A stretch of DNA of 64,000 nt from positions 3,162,001-3,226,000 of the forward strand of contig VCCP01000005.1 of NCBI GenBank assembly GCA_005765155.1, written 5' to 3'. The notes beneath the pieces are model-generated. The model had not been told where the DNA came from. It saw only the letters and a list, made by a program, of their open reading frames with translations, and ran no database searches. Source of the DNA: Zelopaecilomyces penicillatus (taxonomy: Eukaryota; Ascomycota; Sordariomycetes; Hypocreales; Pseudodiploosporaceae). Of this stretch, positions 1 through 12,660 are shown in pieces; within the stretch, counting starts at the first letter, position 1; each line of letters opens with the position of its first letter. The translations under genes were made by a program, and so were the position numbers.

Positions 1-3000
1 TTATAAAGATATTATCTAAGGATTTATTTATAATCTCTTATAGATAAAAGCTAAAGAAATATTAAAGAAATATTTTTTTAAAAAAGATTTATAATAATTA
101 AGATTATATAAAGATTATTTAAAAGCATTTAAATAATAATACCTAGAGTCTATTATAGATATTCTAAACTAGCTTAATAAATATAGATTCTATACTTCTT
201 AATATAATTTAAATTAAAAGAACTTAAAACTATTATCTTATATATTATATAAGACTATACTAATAAGGCTTCTTATTAAGGTTATTTAAGTAAATTCTAT
301 TAATAATCCCTATAAACTTAAGAAGATACTATATAAGCAGCTTTAAGGATACTTTAATAATTAAATAACTATTAAACTAGCTATTAAATAATATAAGACT
401 TCTAATAATCTTAGGAACCAGATAAATATAATTATTATTAAAGTAATACTTAATTAAATCATTATAATAAAAAATCTAATTATATAAAACCTTTACTTTA
501 AAGAAAAGTTCTTTTTAATTATTATTAAGATTATATCCCTTAAAGTTAAACTAATAAATATAAAGGAATTAACTAAGCTTATTAATAACCTTAAGATTAA
601 TATAGCTATTAAAGAAGATATTATTTAAATAATTATTAAAATATAAGTAGATATTAATATATATATTAATAAGGATTTATAATATAAAGGCTTAATAAGT
701 TTTTTATTTGATTAAATAATATTTAATCTTAATAATAGTAAGGATTTTAATATCTCCTCTCTTTAAAAAAGATAGAATAAGAATAATTACTAATATTATA
801 ACTTATTAAACTATTTTCCCTCCTATTATAATAAATTAATATATAATACTAAACTTAGATTCTATATATATAATTTATATATTAGGATATCAAACTTAGA
901 ATATATTATAAGCTAGAATATAATTCCTTCTATTATTATATAATAATCCTTTAAGATAAAAGAATACTATTAGAAGCTTATAATAGCTTAGACTATTAAC
1001 TTTCCTGATTATATAATTATACCTCTTATCCTCTTAATTAAAGCTAAAGCCCCTTAGCACTTTAAATAAGTATTAAATAAATATAAAGATATAATCTTTA
1101 GAAAATATATCCCTTACTTAGGCCTTAAATAATAATCTATAAAGTTATAATACTTAGATATTATATCTAATAAAAATATAATCCAAACTTCTTTTATATT
1201 ATTCTCTTAATATAAAGATATAAAGGATTAAATAATATTAATATATATAATTAATATAAATACTAATAAAAGGAAGAGATAAAAAGATAATAAAAAAGAA
1301 TTAACTAAACCTTTAACTATTATATATTAAAAGCCTACTCTTAAGGCTACCCTAATATAAGATAGGATAATACCTTCTAATCCAATAACTATACCTAAGA
1401 ATATATTATAAATAATAAATTAAATTATAAGACTTCCTTATTATTAATTAAAACTAAAGGAGATCTTGCTTATAAAAATAATTATTATATTATTTTATAT
1501 ATTAATTAATCTTAATCCAGAGCTTAGAATAATTATAAACTAGAATCTATTAAATCAGACTAAAGATATAATAGAAATCCTCTATATCCCTAGGAATAGA
1601 TTAAATAATCCTATATCTTTAATAAAGCTAAAGAATATAATAGGAGTAATTTAAGTTTATTTATAGATAAGATATAATAAAGCCTTTTTTAATAAGCTAA
1701 TTAAATAATTATATATTAATATTATAATTATAATTAAGATATAAGAAAAAGCCCCTTTTAATTATAGCTAGTATTAAATAGTATTATCTAATCAAGGTTA
1801 AGATAATATAAATCTATTAAGCCTATATTATTTTTATATTCTAGAATCGATTAAAGATAATCTTTATAATAATATAAGCTTCTCTTTTAATAAAGTATCT
1901 TATAAGATTACTTAAATATATTTAAATAGCTATTAATTATATAATAAATACTTAAGATCTAAGTTAGAATTAATTCTTAAAAAGAGAAAATAATAAATAT
2001 ACTTATTAATTCAGGCTTTAAAGGTAATATTATCTTAAAATCACTAGCTAAGAAATATAGGGTTAAATATAATCTAACTTAGGTTAAAATAATATTATCT
2101 TTTAAGCAGATTACTTAAATAATTAAAGAAGTAGAAGTTTAATTCTATATAAAAATTACTTAAATATCTATTTATCTATATATAGTACTAGATAGAGTTA
2201 TAATACCCTTTATCCTAGGGATACTATTTATTAAAATAACTAAGCTATTATTTAATTATTCTTAAAAGGGTAAAGACTTATATATATAATATTAAATAAG
2301 GTAAATATAAATAATTACTCCTATTATAGATGCTATTTATTAAGAATAAAATAAATCTAATTCTTTAAAAAACTAAATATTAATTATATTATTAAAGATA
2401 TAGTTAATAATAAGGAATTAATTAATCTAAAATAGCTTTTTAAGAATAATAAAAAAATATTAATAGAGCTTAACTCTAATAATAATAAGATAATTATTAG
2501 AAGTATATTAATAGAGTCTATAAAGTAATATATTAAAGCTTTAAAAGTAATTAAAGCTAAATTAAACTCTTTAAAAAAAAAGAAATCTAGAAAAAAAGGA
2601 ATATATTAATTATATAATCCCCCTAAAATATATATCTATACCTTATATAAGAAAAAGACTAATAAAATCAACCCTATTAATAATATTCCTTTAGATAGAT
2701 TTATATTTAATAATAATCTATTTTAGAAAAAGAAAAAATAAAAGAAAATAAAAGAAAGAATTAATCTAGATATACCCTTTATTAAATATATTACCCTAAA
2801 ATTCTTTAATATACCTAAGGGATCCTAACTCTATAAAGAATACCTTAAGGAAATCCTCTCTTAAACTAAAAATATATTAATTTAATAAGAGATTAATATT
2901 TTCCTAGAGATTCTTTATAATAAAGAATAAGCTTTATCTTAATAATTTAAAGAAAATAGAATATTTAATCTATTAATTATATCTCCTTAAGTTATTAAAA

Positions 3001-4372
3001 TGATTTCTTATTTAGTCTAATAGGTATATTTTATCCTTATTCTATAAGGATTAAAAATAAAAGCTATAAAATTATTAAAGGTATACTTTAAGAATTATAT
3101 ATTAAAAGAGTCTTATACCTCTTATAAGAATTAATATTTCTTTATTAAAAAAAAGGATAAAGGGTTTTATTTAATTAATATTATTATAAAATATAATATT
3201 ATTACTCTTAAAGATATATTTATCCTTTTTAATATTAATTCCTTTAATAAAGACTTCTTTATATATACTATACTCTTATTATTAGATTTCTTTTCTAGCT
3301 ATAATTAAATCCTATTAGTTAAAAAGAGTAGGGATCTTATTATATTTTCTTTTATTATTAATCTTTTAAGGATATATACACTCCCTTAAAGTATTATAAA
3401 TTCTATAGTTTAGTTTATAAGAATTATAATTTAAATATTATTTAATCTTATCCTAGATATCTATAAACCCTTCCTTAATAATATTATTATATATAGATTA
3501 TAATCCATTTATAATAATAAAGAGATTCTTTCTAAAGTATAGAAATATATATTTAAATATTTATAGAATCTTAATAAAATCCTTTTTAATATTAAACTCT
3601 TTAAATATATAATATTAGAAAAGAAATCAAGATATTATTAAAATATAATTATTATTATTAGATTCCTTTATAGAATATCTAAAAGAAAACCAATTAAAAA
3701 AAAGATTATTAAGATCCTAGAATAGCTTATCTATTATAATATAATAGATATTAAGGCCTTTCTTAGATTTATTAGCTATTATTGAATTTAGATATATAAT
3801 TTTATTATTATTATTCTCTCTCTTATTACTTTATTATAAAAGAAAGCTTTTTAAAAGTAAAAAGGATTATAATTAAAGATAATAGCTAAGCTTAGAGATA
3901 TAATAATAACTGCTCTTATTCTAATATTATTTAATCTCTTTAAAGAGAGCAGAGAAATTATATTTATAATAGATACCAGCCTTAAAGAATAGAGAGCAGT
4001 TTTAATATAAGTCCTAGATAGGTAATAACACCTAATTAGATTTAAAAGTGATTATTAGAATAAGGCTGAATATAGCTATAATATAATAAAGCAAGAGTAT
4101 AAGGCTATTCTCTTTATACTTCAAAAACTTAAAGGATATATCTATAGTATATAATTTACTTTAAAGACAGATATATACATCCTTATATACCAGCTTAATA
4201 GTATTATTTATAATATATTAAATAGTTTTATTATCTATTAAATTAGTTATATTATATTATTCGATTTTATTATTAAATATATTTTTAGGAAAAATAATAG
4301 TATAGTAGATAGATTTTCTTGGAAAGGATTAAGGTTATTTAATTAAATAAACATTAAAATCAATAAGGATTT
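1..4372 (+). mobile_element. RIP-degraded Ty3/gypsy retrotransposon, 5' part (element D1)
   Basis: This is the left part of an old Ty3/gypsy element reading on the plus strand and running in from outside the window. Every frame is full of stops and no gag or pol frame is open. The best landmark is the RNase H end at about 4140-4325, where a broken frame reads FTLKTD..., then LFDFIIKYI and GKNNSIVDRFSW-like residues. This matches the fungal gypsy pattern of a TD...LFDF...PGK-N-ADxLS module just before integrase. Upstream DNA (about 2800-3900) aligns base for base, reverse-complemented, with about 26100-29700, confirming a repeat family. CpA and TpG are almost absent, as expected after RIP. The element is interrupted after 4372 by copia element A and resumes at 19088. 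It is certainly a dead element. Gag and protease limits cannot be placed. Confidence 0.75.
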
Positions 4373-4377
4373 AAAGG
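4373..4377. repeat. Target-site duplication AAAGG, left of element A
   Basis: The five bases AAAGG directly precede the left LTR of element A and recur directly after its right LTR at 19083-19087. This shows that the two LTRs, 14 kb apart, belong to one insertion event and that the material between them is element A plus later insertions. Confidence 0.85.
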
Positions 4378-4829
4378 TATTATAATTTATAGTATAAAGT
4401 TATAACTAAAGCTAGTAATAATAGTAGTGGAAGAAAGGCAGTGAATAGTTATTTAGAGTGAAGTCTATAGAAAAGATAAAAGAAATGATTAAATTGCTGA
4501 TAAAGAAAGAAAGCAGGATTCAATTAGGAATCTAGCTATCTTATATATCTAAATAATACTAGGATTATTTGAAATTATTTAAGAATTTTAAATAATATTT
4601 CTTTAGATTTCTAAGCATTTTAAATAATAAGAAAGGGAGAGGTATAAGGGATAAGCCCTTATTTTATTAGTCTAGCCTGATATAGCAGGTCAGGCTGCAC
4701 AGGCTTTTTAGGTCTTATAGCAGGTTAGGCTGCTAGGGCTATAGCAGGTTTAGCTACTAAGCTATAATAGGTCTAGCTACTAGTCTTATAACAGGTTAGG
4801 CTGTTATATAAAACCCACTTATTTTAATA
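4378..4829 (-). repeat. LTR of element A, left copy (3' LTR in sense)
   Basis: This 452-bp LTR in sense begins TATTAAAATAAG (originally TGTTAAAA) and ends TTATAATA (originally TTGCAACA). The changes are those expected from RIP of the TG...CA termini. It holds GC-richer degenerate units of about 22 bp (AGCAGGTTAGGCTGCTA-like) at about 4680-4805. It is two units shorter than its partner at 18585-19082. Confidence 0.88.
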
Positions 4830-5188
4830 CTCCCTTTAGTAAGCTATATATATATAGCTAGCTTTTAATAGAGGGTTTTTATAGGTTTAATAGGTTTAAA
4901 AAGCCCTGAAAAACAGGGCCTGTTAAAGCCTTAGTTAGCCTATTAATAGGTATAGCCTTGGTTATAAGATAATTTATCTTAAATAGCCTATTAACTGTTT
5001 CTTGCTTAATATAATAGAATTTTAATAGAGTATGCTTAGTTTAGGTATACTGATTAGGGTTTTTAGTATTATTTATAGAGGCTGTATTATTATAATATAG
5101 GTTTATAGGCTGCTGAAGGGGGATTTTTAGCTCTATAAAGAGCCTAGAGAGCTATTTTAGCTCTTTTATAGCCTCTATTAAAGCATCT

Positions 5189-5585
5189 TTTGATGGCTGG
5201 GTTGAACACACCCCCTTGCTAGTTGACTAAGCCATAGCTGTATAAGCTGCACTTAGGGGGATTGAACTGTATAAGTAGATAGACCATACCCGGGCCATTT
5301 GAATGGGCAGATATCATTGAATTCAAGTTTTCTTCCCCCCCTTCTACCCAAGAATTTTCCAGTGCATTTAAAAGACTAGCTATTAAAAAGCTATCTTCTT
5401 TATCTGATCAGTTATGGGATGATCAATTGATCCCTTAAGTTCAATTCATTATATCGCCGCTTCGTGGCTTTTCTTGCCTATTCAATCCTTGCGGACTATG
5501 CTGGCTATGCAACTACCCTAAAATCACCCTGCAGTTCTGTGGGTGGTGTTGGTGTTGTTGTGTGTGTTGTTTTCCCCTTATCAAA
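5189..5585 (+). repeat. 397-bp short dispersed repeat, copy 1 (hardly mutated)
   Basis: This insertion in element A is absent from the matching place in element B (about 39085). It starts TTTGATGG and ends TTATCAAA, giving a 6-bp terminal inverted repeat TTTGAT/ATCAAA. It is flanked by the direct repeat ATCT at 5185-5188 and 5586-5589. Its 3' end is a GT-rich tract (GGTGGTGTTGGTGTTG...). Unlike the surrounding DNA it retains many CA, TG and CG dinucleotides, so it was inserted late or escaped RIP. It has no coding capacity. Related copies lie at 25355-25750 (plus) and 31538-31932 (minus). It could be a small MITE-like DNA element or a solo LTR of an unidentified retrotransposon. The 4-bp duplication favours the former. 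Confidence 0.75.
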
Positions 5586-7616
5586 ATCTGATTTAGCTTT
5601 TATAATTAAGAGAGCTATAGTAGTCTGTCTTTTTGCCTTCTAATAGATAGGCCTGTTAGCTAGCTTAAAGAGATATCTATAGGTGGATTTGCTAGTAGCT
5701 TTATAGCTTGTAAAATCACTATCTGAATAGCCTAGTAGTTGAAGAGCTAGTTGTTTAGTCTGTATAAGGTCTAAAGCCTTATAAAGGATAGCTAGTTCTT
5801 TAGAGCCTTTTAGGTATTTTAAAAGGTTCCTAGCTGTGTTATAGTGGTTAATATAGCTCTGTTATATATATTAAGAAAGCTATTAAATTGAAAAGGTTAT
5901 ATTAGGCCTAGAAAGCAGTATAAGGTATATTAAAGTCCTTATAATCTATTGATAGGTCTGTTGTTTAGTAGGGGTAAGAATCTTTTTTAGGGGTTCTTTT
6001 AGTGCTTTAGGATGTAGGGGTATAGTTATAGGGGTTGTATCTTGTAGCTGAAAGCGCTGAAGAGCCTTATTAATATACTAAGACTGATATAGCTATAGCT
6101 CTCTTTTAGCCTGATTATAATTGATTTAAACCCCTAAGAAAAAGGCTGTAGGGCCTTTATCTTCTATAGCAAAGACCTTATTTAACAGGCGTTTTAGCTT
6201 GTTAATATAGGGTAGGTTAGATCCTATAATAAGGCAGTTATTAATATAGATTATAATAAAGGTATTAGTCTTAGTATTGATAAAGACTGCTGGGTTAGAG
6301 ACTAAGGGTTAAAACCCTAGGGTAGCTAGCAGCTTAATTAGCTGCTGTTGCTATTTATGGGGGCCTTGCTTTAGCCTGTATAGGGCCTTTTTTAGTAGAA
6401 TAACCTGTTTTATAGCAGGGTTATAGTTTAGCTTAGCTAATAAGGTTGCTAAAGATCTATTTCTAGGGGTCTGGGTCTTTATAAAAGAAGAGAGGCCTTC
6501 TAAAAATTCTATGAAATATCCTTAGATAACTGGCTGTTTAAAAAAGCCTTTATAAAATCAATTTGCTTGATTTCCTAGTTATAAGAGGCTGTTAAAGCTA
6601 GTAAAATCCGTTAGGTAGGGGGAATATTAGTAGCTGTGAAGGTTTTAAAGTAATCCTTTCCTTTAGTTTATATAAAACCCTTTATAACAAGCCTAGTCTT
6701 ATATTTTAAGGGCTGATTTTATAAGTCCTTTTTAAGCTTAAGAATAAGTCTATTTTTCAGGATTTTTCAGTCTTTTGGAACCTCTGAAAAAGGGATAAAA
6801 TGTATGACTTTAGCTTATAGAATTTGATAGAATTCATTATAAATAGCGTTAATCCACTGTTCCTTAGCAGGGTCTTTTAAGGCTTGTTTTTAGCTAGCAG
6901 GTTTTAAAGAAGCCTTAGTAATGAATTTTGCCTTTAGTTTATAGCAGATATTTATAGAGTAGGTAAGGTCTAGCTATATAGGTTTAGGGTCTTTTAATAG
7001 CTATAGCAGCTGTGCTGAGGGCTGTGATAAGGGCTGTGGCAGCTGTGATAGTTATTGTGGTGTTTGTAATAGCTGTTGTGGTGCCTGTAATATAGGTTCT
7101 GGCAGCTGTATAGGTCTTCTAGCTTGATTAAGAGCTTATAAATCAGTTAGACTCTTTAGGGTAGGTTGATCTATTGGTTTTGGTAGGGTGTAAAGCTCTT
7201 TTAATTCTCTCTCTAAGTTAGAAGGGCTTTGAAGGCTATAAAAATTACTCTTTAGGCTTTAGCTTATAGGGCCTATTCCTTCTATAATATAAAGGAAAGA
7301 GGTCTTAATTACCTGCTAGCAGAAGGGTATATAGATTAAATAGATATTTTTGCTTAGTATAGCTAGTAGCCTGGCTGGTTCTGTTCTAGGGCTTAGTTTA
7401 GCACCTTATTAACACTTCTTAATAGGGATAACAATCTTATAATATACTTTAATAGCTCTATAGATTATTAAATTTGGTTTATTAACTATTAAGGCTGGTT
7501 TTAGCTCTTATAAAAAGAGCTATAATAGATTAAGGTCCTTGTTTATAACTGCTATATAGTTAATAAGGTTAACTATAGCAGGTAAAATAATAGTCTAAAA
7601 GTAGAGTAATAGCTGG

Positions 7617-7621
7617 GCCTA
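7617..7621. repeat. Target-site duplication GCCTA, left of element C
   Basis: GCCTA precedes the 5' LTR of gypsy element C and is repeated at 15602-15606 after its 3' LTR. In element B the uninterrupted sequence at this place is colinear with the two flanks (about 41125), confirming a nested insertion. Confidence 0.85.
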
Positions 7622-7834
7622 TGTCAGGACCCCAAAGGGGCCCTGCAGAGAACCCACATCACATGGGCTAGGAATGCATATATCTATAGAGAGGGCCTTC
7701 TCCTTTGAGAAAAGGAAGAGGGCCAGAGATCAAGCTTCTAGTTATCTGCTACCTACCTGCTATATATAGCAAAATTGATACCATTCCTAACCTTCTTCAC
7801 TCTCTCCATAACCTCCCGACCTTGATCCTTGATA
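7622..7834 (+). repeat. 5' LTR of element C
   Basis: The 213-bp LTR begins TGTCAGGACC and ends CCTTGATA (partner: CCTTGACA). It contains a conserved GGGGCCCTGCAGAGAACCC core and pyrimidine-rich stretches. Compared with the 3' LTR it differs at scattered transitions only. Confidence 0.9.
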
Positions 7835-9260
7835 GATTGATCTCTCTCATCCCTTCTTTAGGCAAAGAGACCATTGAAGTTAGGAATAGTAGCGAAACGA
7901 ACCATAGCAGCTAGCCACCAGCTTGCAAGCTATAAGCCTGAATTAATCCTAAAAACCCAAGCAATAATCAATAATACTATAGCTTCATTAGGGACCATAG
8001 AATAATCTTTAAACCAATAGAAGCAGCCTTTAATCCAGCTTCTTACTTAATATTAAGCCAGGTTTGGGTATCCTATGATTATCCCTTTAGCTAGCACACT
8101 GCCAGTAAGCAGCAAGACTCTTTCTAAAATAAAGCTAGATTAATTGATTTAGATAACCAAAAGACAGTTAAGAGAAAAAAAGAAAGGTAGAATACTTATC
8201 CTCACTTCAGAAAGGCGATTTAAATACAGTTTTGGATCTCTTGGGGCTAGAAGATCCAATCACCCTGACTCAACTATCTAATGCATTAAGCCACGAAGGA
8301 GCAGGAGAGTCAAAGCAACATTATAGAACCATTTAATCCTAAGCCCTTCCAATACCCAAGTATCAAGGGAAGTCCTAGATCAAATTACAAACATTCCTAA
8401 CCCAACTTAATATACAGTTCATAGCAACCCCCATAGAATTCCTAAAGGATATACAAAAGGTGCTTTTTAGCATTACCTGCTTCCAAGGCAATATATTCAA
8501 TCAATGGATTAGCTATCTCTATACTAATCACCCAGAAGGCATCAGAGATATCACTTAGGCTATACTAATGCATTAGCTATTAAACAACCAAGGCAATGGT
8601 CCAATGCACTACTATAAAGCTACTAGGAAGCTAGACCAGCTTTAATAAACCATAAATCAGACCTTCCAACAGTTCATCCATACACACAAATACCTTACCA
8701 ATAAGCTACCAGAGCTACTACCCCTAAGCTATCATATAGCTCATATAGTATAGAGATTATTAGGGCCTCTTCAAACTAAAGTTATAAATAGCAGCTCACC
8801 TATCACTTAAAAGCAGCTACTCCAAGCAGGCATACAGGGAGAGTCCATATTAGCCCAACAAAGATAGAACAACCAGAACACTTACAAAGCCCCTTCACAG
8901 CAGAAAGGTAACAACCAGAATAACTCAACCTCTCCCCAAAACAAAGCCAGTAATAATATAACCCCTTCATCAAATCAGGGAGATCACTCATCAAACAACG
9001 ATTCCATCCCTCAGCATATAAAGTATTACAAATATAATAGCACACACTACAAGACAGCATACCAAGCCCCTAACTACACAATATACAAAAGCATTCATCA
9101 TACCACCGAAAATCATAAAACAGCTCAGCAGCAGCAAGCAAACCTCAACACCCCAGCTAACGGTTCCAACAACAACCCAATTACCCATCATACCTAGGAT
9201 AACGCTAACCACTTTACATCCCCAATAATAAGAAAAACAAGGATACAGAGCAGTCATAGC
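7835..9260 (+). pseudogene. Element C gag-like region, disrupted
   Basis: Leader and gag. From about 8330 a broken plus-strand frame reads ALPIPKYQGKS..., then TFLTQLNIQFI and FNQWISYLY, resembling the capsid domain of fungal gypsy elements (a KYxGxxxxLxxFLxQ-type start and a later W/L-rich segment). It is followed by a Gln/Asn-rich tail. At about 9015-9060 the frame reads YYKYNSTHYKTAY, which looks like a CCHC zinc knuckle whose three Cys have all become Tyr by G to A. Several in-frame stops are TAG, as expected from Trp TGG. No intact product is possible. The zinc-knuckle reading is tentative because the spacing is one residue short of the classical form. Confidence 0.6.
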
Positions 9261-11054
9261 TAGGTAGTAGCTATACTATTATTCAACCCAGGATCAGAAA
9301 TTCACCTTATCAACCCAAAGTTATTAATAGACTTTAATCACCTAGAAGAAGGCCCCTTATTAAAGACAGCATATAAGGATATTAACTTTCCTATATATAG
9401 GAGAATCATAAAGTTAATAGAACTTTATAATGATTAGGGAATAATAAAGAGATATCTTATAGACTGCGTTATAGCAGATATCAAAGAAGATTTTATCTTA
9501 GGATTGCTTTTCTTCTATACCATAAACCTAAGAATTATATAATTAAAAGATCATTAGAACTACCCCTTAATAGAATAAAGCATTAAATTCATTACTAGCA
9601 CAAAGCAAGCTCAGCAGGTTATAAGGGTAGCAAAAACTATAATAGTTATCTCAGGTACAAGACCTATTAATAATAGTAAGCCACAGCCAGGAGAAGAAGA
9701 AGAACTTGCAAAGACTCTACCACCTAAATATACATAATTCACAGAGATATTTAGCAAGAAAGCAGCTATCAAGCTACCACTGCTTAAAGGATAAACTCAT
9801 TCAATAGAATTAATTAATAGGAAGGCACTACCATAGGGCCCTATCTACTCCCTAGCAAAAAAAGAGCTAGAAGTACTCCAGGAATACCTTTATATAGCTT
9901 TAAAACAAGATTAGATATACTAATTAGTAAGCCTATATAAAGTACCTATTCTATTCATTCCAAAAAAAGGAGGCAAGCTATACCTTTATATCAATTATCA
10001 TACTCTCAATCAAGTAATAAAGAAAAACCAAGCCCTATTACCATTAATCCATAAGATCCTAAACCAACTTCAAGGAGCAAAGAAATTCATCAAGTTCAAT
10101 CTTAAAGATACATATTATCAGATACACATTAAAGAAGGTAATAAATAGAAGACTATATTCCAATACCATTATAACCACTTCAAGTATCAAGTAATACCCT
10201 TTAAACTCACAAACACCCCTACTATATTCCAGGAATATATTAATAATATATTATAAGGCCTTATAGATTATATCTATATTATATATCTAGACAATATCCT
10301 AATATATAGCAGCGACCCAGATACTTATATAAACAATATATACTAGATACTTCAAAGACTGAAATAAAGCAGCTTATATATAAACTTATAGAAATACAAC
10401 TTCAGCATTAATATAGTAGCATACCTAGGGTTTATTATCAGCCCTAAAGGAATACACATAAAGGAAGAACAGATACAGATAATAGCTAGTTAGCCACTAC
10501 CTATTAATATTAAAGATATTCAATAGTTCCTTGGTTTTACAGGATTTTATCAACAATTCATCAAGAACTATAGCAAGATTACTACACCCCTCATAGACTT
10601 AACAAAGAGCAAGAAGAAAGGCCCTATATACATAGAAAGCTACAAGCAAGCTGCTTTTAAGGAACTAAAGCAAAAATTCTTAAAGCAGCCAATACTAGCC
10701 CACTTCAACCCAGCTGCTTCTATTCACATCAAAACGGATGCATTAGATTTCACTATAGGCACTATACTAGCACAATGCATTAATAGGAAATGGCACCTAA
10801 TAGCTTATATATCAAGGAAACTCAATAGGGTAGAACTACACTATCATACATTAGATACTAAGATATTAGCAATTATAGAAGCTTTTCGAATATAGTATTA
10901 TTACTTGGCCTACTTGGAACACAAGATTATAATTATAATAGACCATCTAAACCACAGCTATCTAGCAGCAAAACAGAAGCTTTCAAGCCAGTAAGCAGAT
11001 ACGCTTAACCAGCTAGCACCATTCAATTTCAGAATTAAGTATAGACCAGATAGA
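9261..11054 (+). pseudogene. Element C protease/reverse transcriptase/RNase H region, disrupted
   Basis: A single broken frame carries, in order: a protease-like start (LLFNPGSEIHLINP, about 9277), the RT entry (VPILFIPKKGGKLYLYIN, about 9945), FIKFNLKDTYYQIHI, the catalytic box YLDNILIYS at 10284 (family YxDDILIYS, second Asp changed to Asn by GAT to AAT), LGFTGFYQQFIKNYS (about 10532), and RNase H with KTDALDFTIGTILAQ (about 10733) and the closing FRIKYRPDRLNPANTLFKRPDY. All of this is canonical Ty3/gypsy order. Stops replace conserved Trp residues. With the Asp-to-Asn change and stops the enzyme cannot be active. Confidence 0.85.
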
Positions 11055-12660
11055 TTGAATCCAGCAAACACATTGTTTAAAAGGCCAGATTATATAGATA
11101 CAGAAGACATCCAAGAATCAAGGAAAGGCTATTTACCCTCCTTCCTTAAATATTTTCATAATACTAAAGAAACCTTAGAAGTCATAACTATACAATTAAC
11201 AGAGACTCCAATTATAAATAGACTTCTAGAGGCTAGCTACAAGGGCACAGGGTCACAATCTATATCTATCTCTCTTATTAGGAGGGTTTTGACTACAATT
11301 AAGCAAGTAGCCTGCCTTCAGCATACAACCCAGAGAATTTCAACTGCAAACAAGCAAGTGATTCAAAGAAGCACCGCCATAACATCACTGAAGGATATTA
11401 GTACCCTTATAGTTACACTATTAAAAGCATAGAATAATAATTCATTTTACATCCAAGAGCAACCCAAGGTAAACGGTTCTTCTAATGGATATAATAATTG
11501 ATTAATAGGTAATAACCAGCTGCTATTATATTTTAGGAAGATCTTCATTCTAGTCAGAATAAGGATCGAAATTTTAATAATACTTTATAATAACCCAACA
11601 TCAGGCCATCAAGGAGTCAGCAGAACACTAAGACAATTAGCAATAACTTATTATTGAAAAGGCATAAAGAGAGATATAATAAAATTCATACAAACCTATA
11701 ACTCCTACCAATCAAATAAACCCAGACAGCATCGACCATATAGCTATCTAGCTACTCTATTAATCCTAGAAAAACCTTAGCAGGAAATCTCTATAGACTT
11801 CATCATAGATTTGCCTAAATCAGAAATAAAGAATAAGATATATAATAGTATTCTTATTATTATGGATAGGTATATAAAATTTTCATTGTTTATCCCCACA
11901 ACGAAGCATATCACCAGCGATGGCCTAGCAACCTTATTCTTAGATCATATATTTAAGCATTTCAAGATACCATAGAGAATTATATCAGACCATGGCACAG
12001 TATTTATAAGCACATTCTGGAAAACATTCTGCTATTTATTAGCTTACAAACAGCAACTAAGCACTACATTCCACCCACAGATAGATAGACAGACAGAACG
12101 GATAAACCAGATAATCAAACACTATCTACAAAGCTTTATTAATAAAGACCAGCTCGATTGGACCACAAGACTACCATTAGCCTAATTCTGCTATAATATA
12201 GCACAACACAGCGCCACAAAAGAATCCCTAGCTTATCTACTATACAGCTATAAGCCAACAGCACCAGCACAAGATAGAATTCAATTAAGAGGACTATATA
12301 AGGGCTCTAGGGAAAGAATCCAGAAGCTGCAGGCAAGCCATAATATAACAATAGAGATATTAAAAAGGGCATATTAATAGTATGAAAAGTGGTATAATAA
12401 GAAAAGACAAGAAAAGCAATTCAAAGTTAACAACTAAATAATAATCACTATAAAATACCTTAAGCTAAAACATCCTATAAGGAAGTTAGCAGAGAAATTC
12501 ATAGGCTCTTATCAGATTAAGAAATAGGTAGAAAGCAATGACTTAGCTTATCAACTCTAGCTATCAGATTTAGTCAGGATATACAATATATTCAATATTA
12601 TAAATCTAGAGATATATAATAGTAGGGGCAAACCAAATGAGCTAGAAGATAACCCTTTTA
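11055..12660 (+). pseudogene. Element C RNase H-integrase linker and integrase, disrupted
   Basis: A 125-codon open stretch (11055-11432) covers the linker after RNase H. It is followed by the integrase zinc-finger region (SGHQGVSRTLRQLA, then TYNSYQ where the family has C-x2-C, both Cys now Tyr). The catalytic core has FIIDLP (first Asp, about 11800), IISDHG (second Asp, about 11973) and TTFHPQIDRQTER (Glu, about 12067). The DDE residues therefore persist, but surrounding stops break the frame. Conserved QTDG reads QIDR. The C-terminal part to about 12660 is poorly conserved. Confidence 0.82.

Noticed and set aside
7705..7914. 69-codon frame beginning in the 5' LTR of element C
   Set aside because: It is mostly LTR and leader sequence; the LTR part repeats in the 3' LTR without continuing.
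8803..9257. Two minus-strand open frames of 85-88 codons
   Set aside because: They lie opposite the gag tail of element C. The Cys/Leu/Val-rich composition is the complement of the Gln/Asn/CA-rich sense strand.
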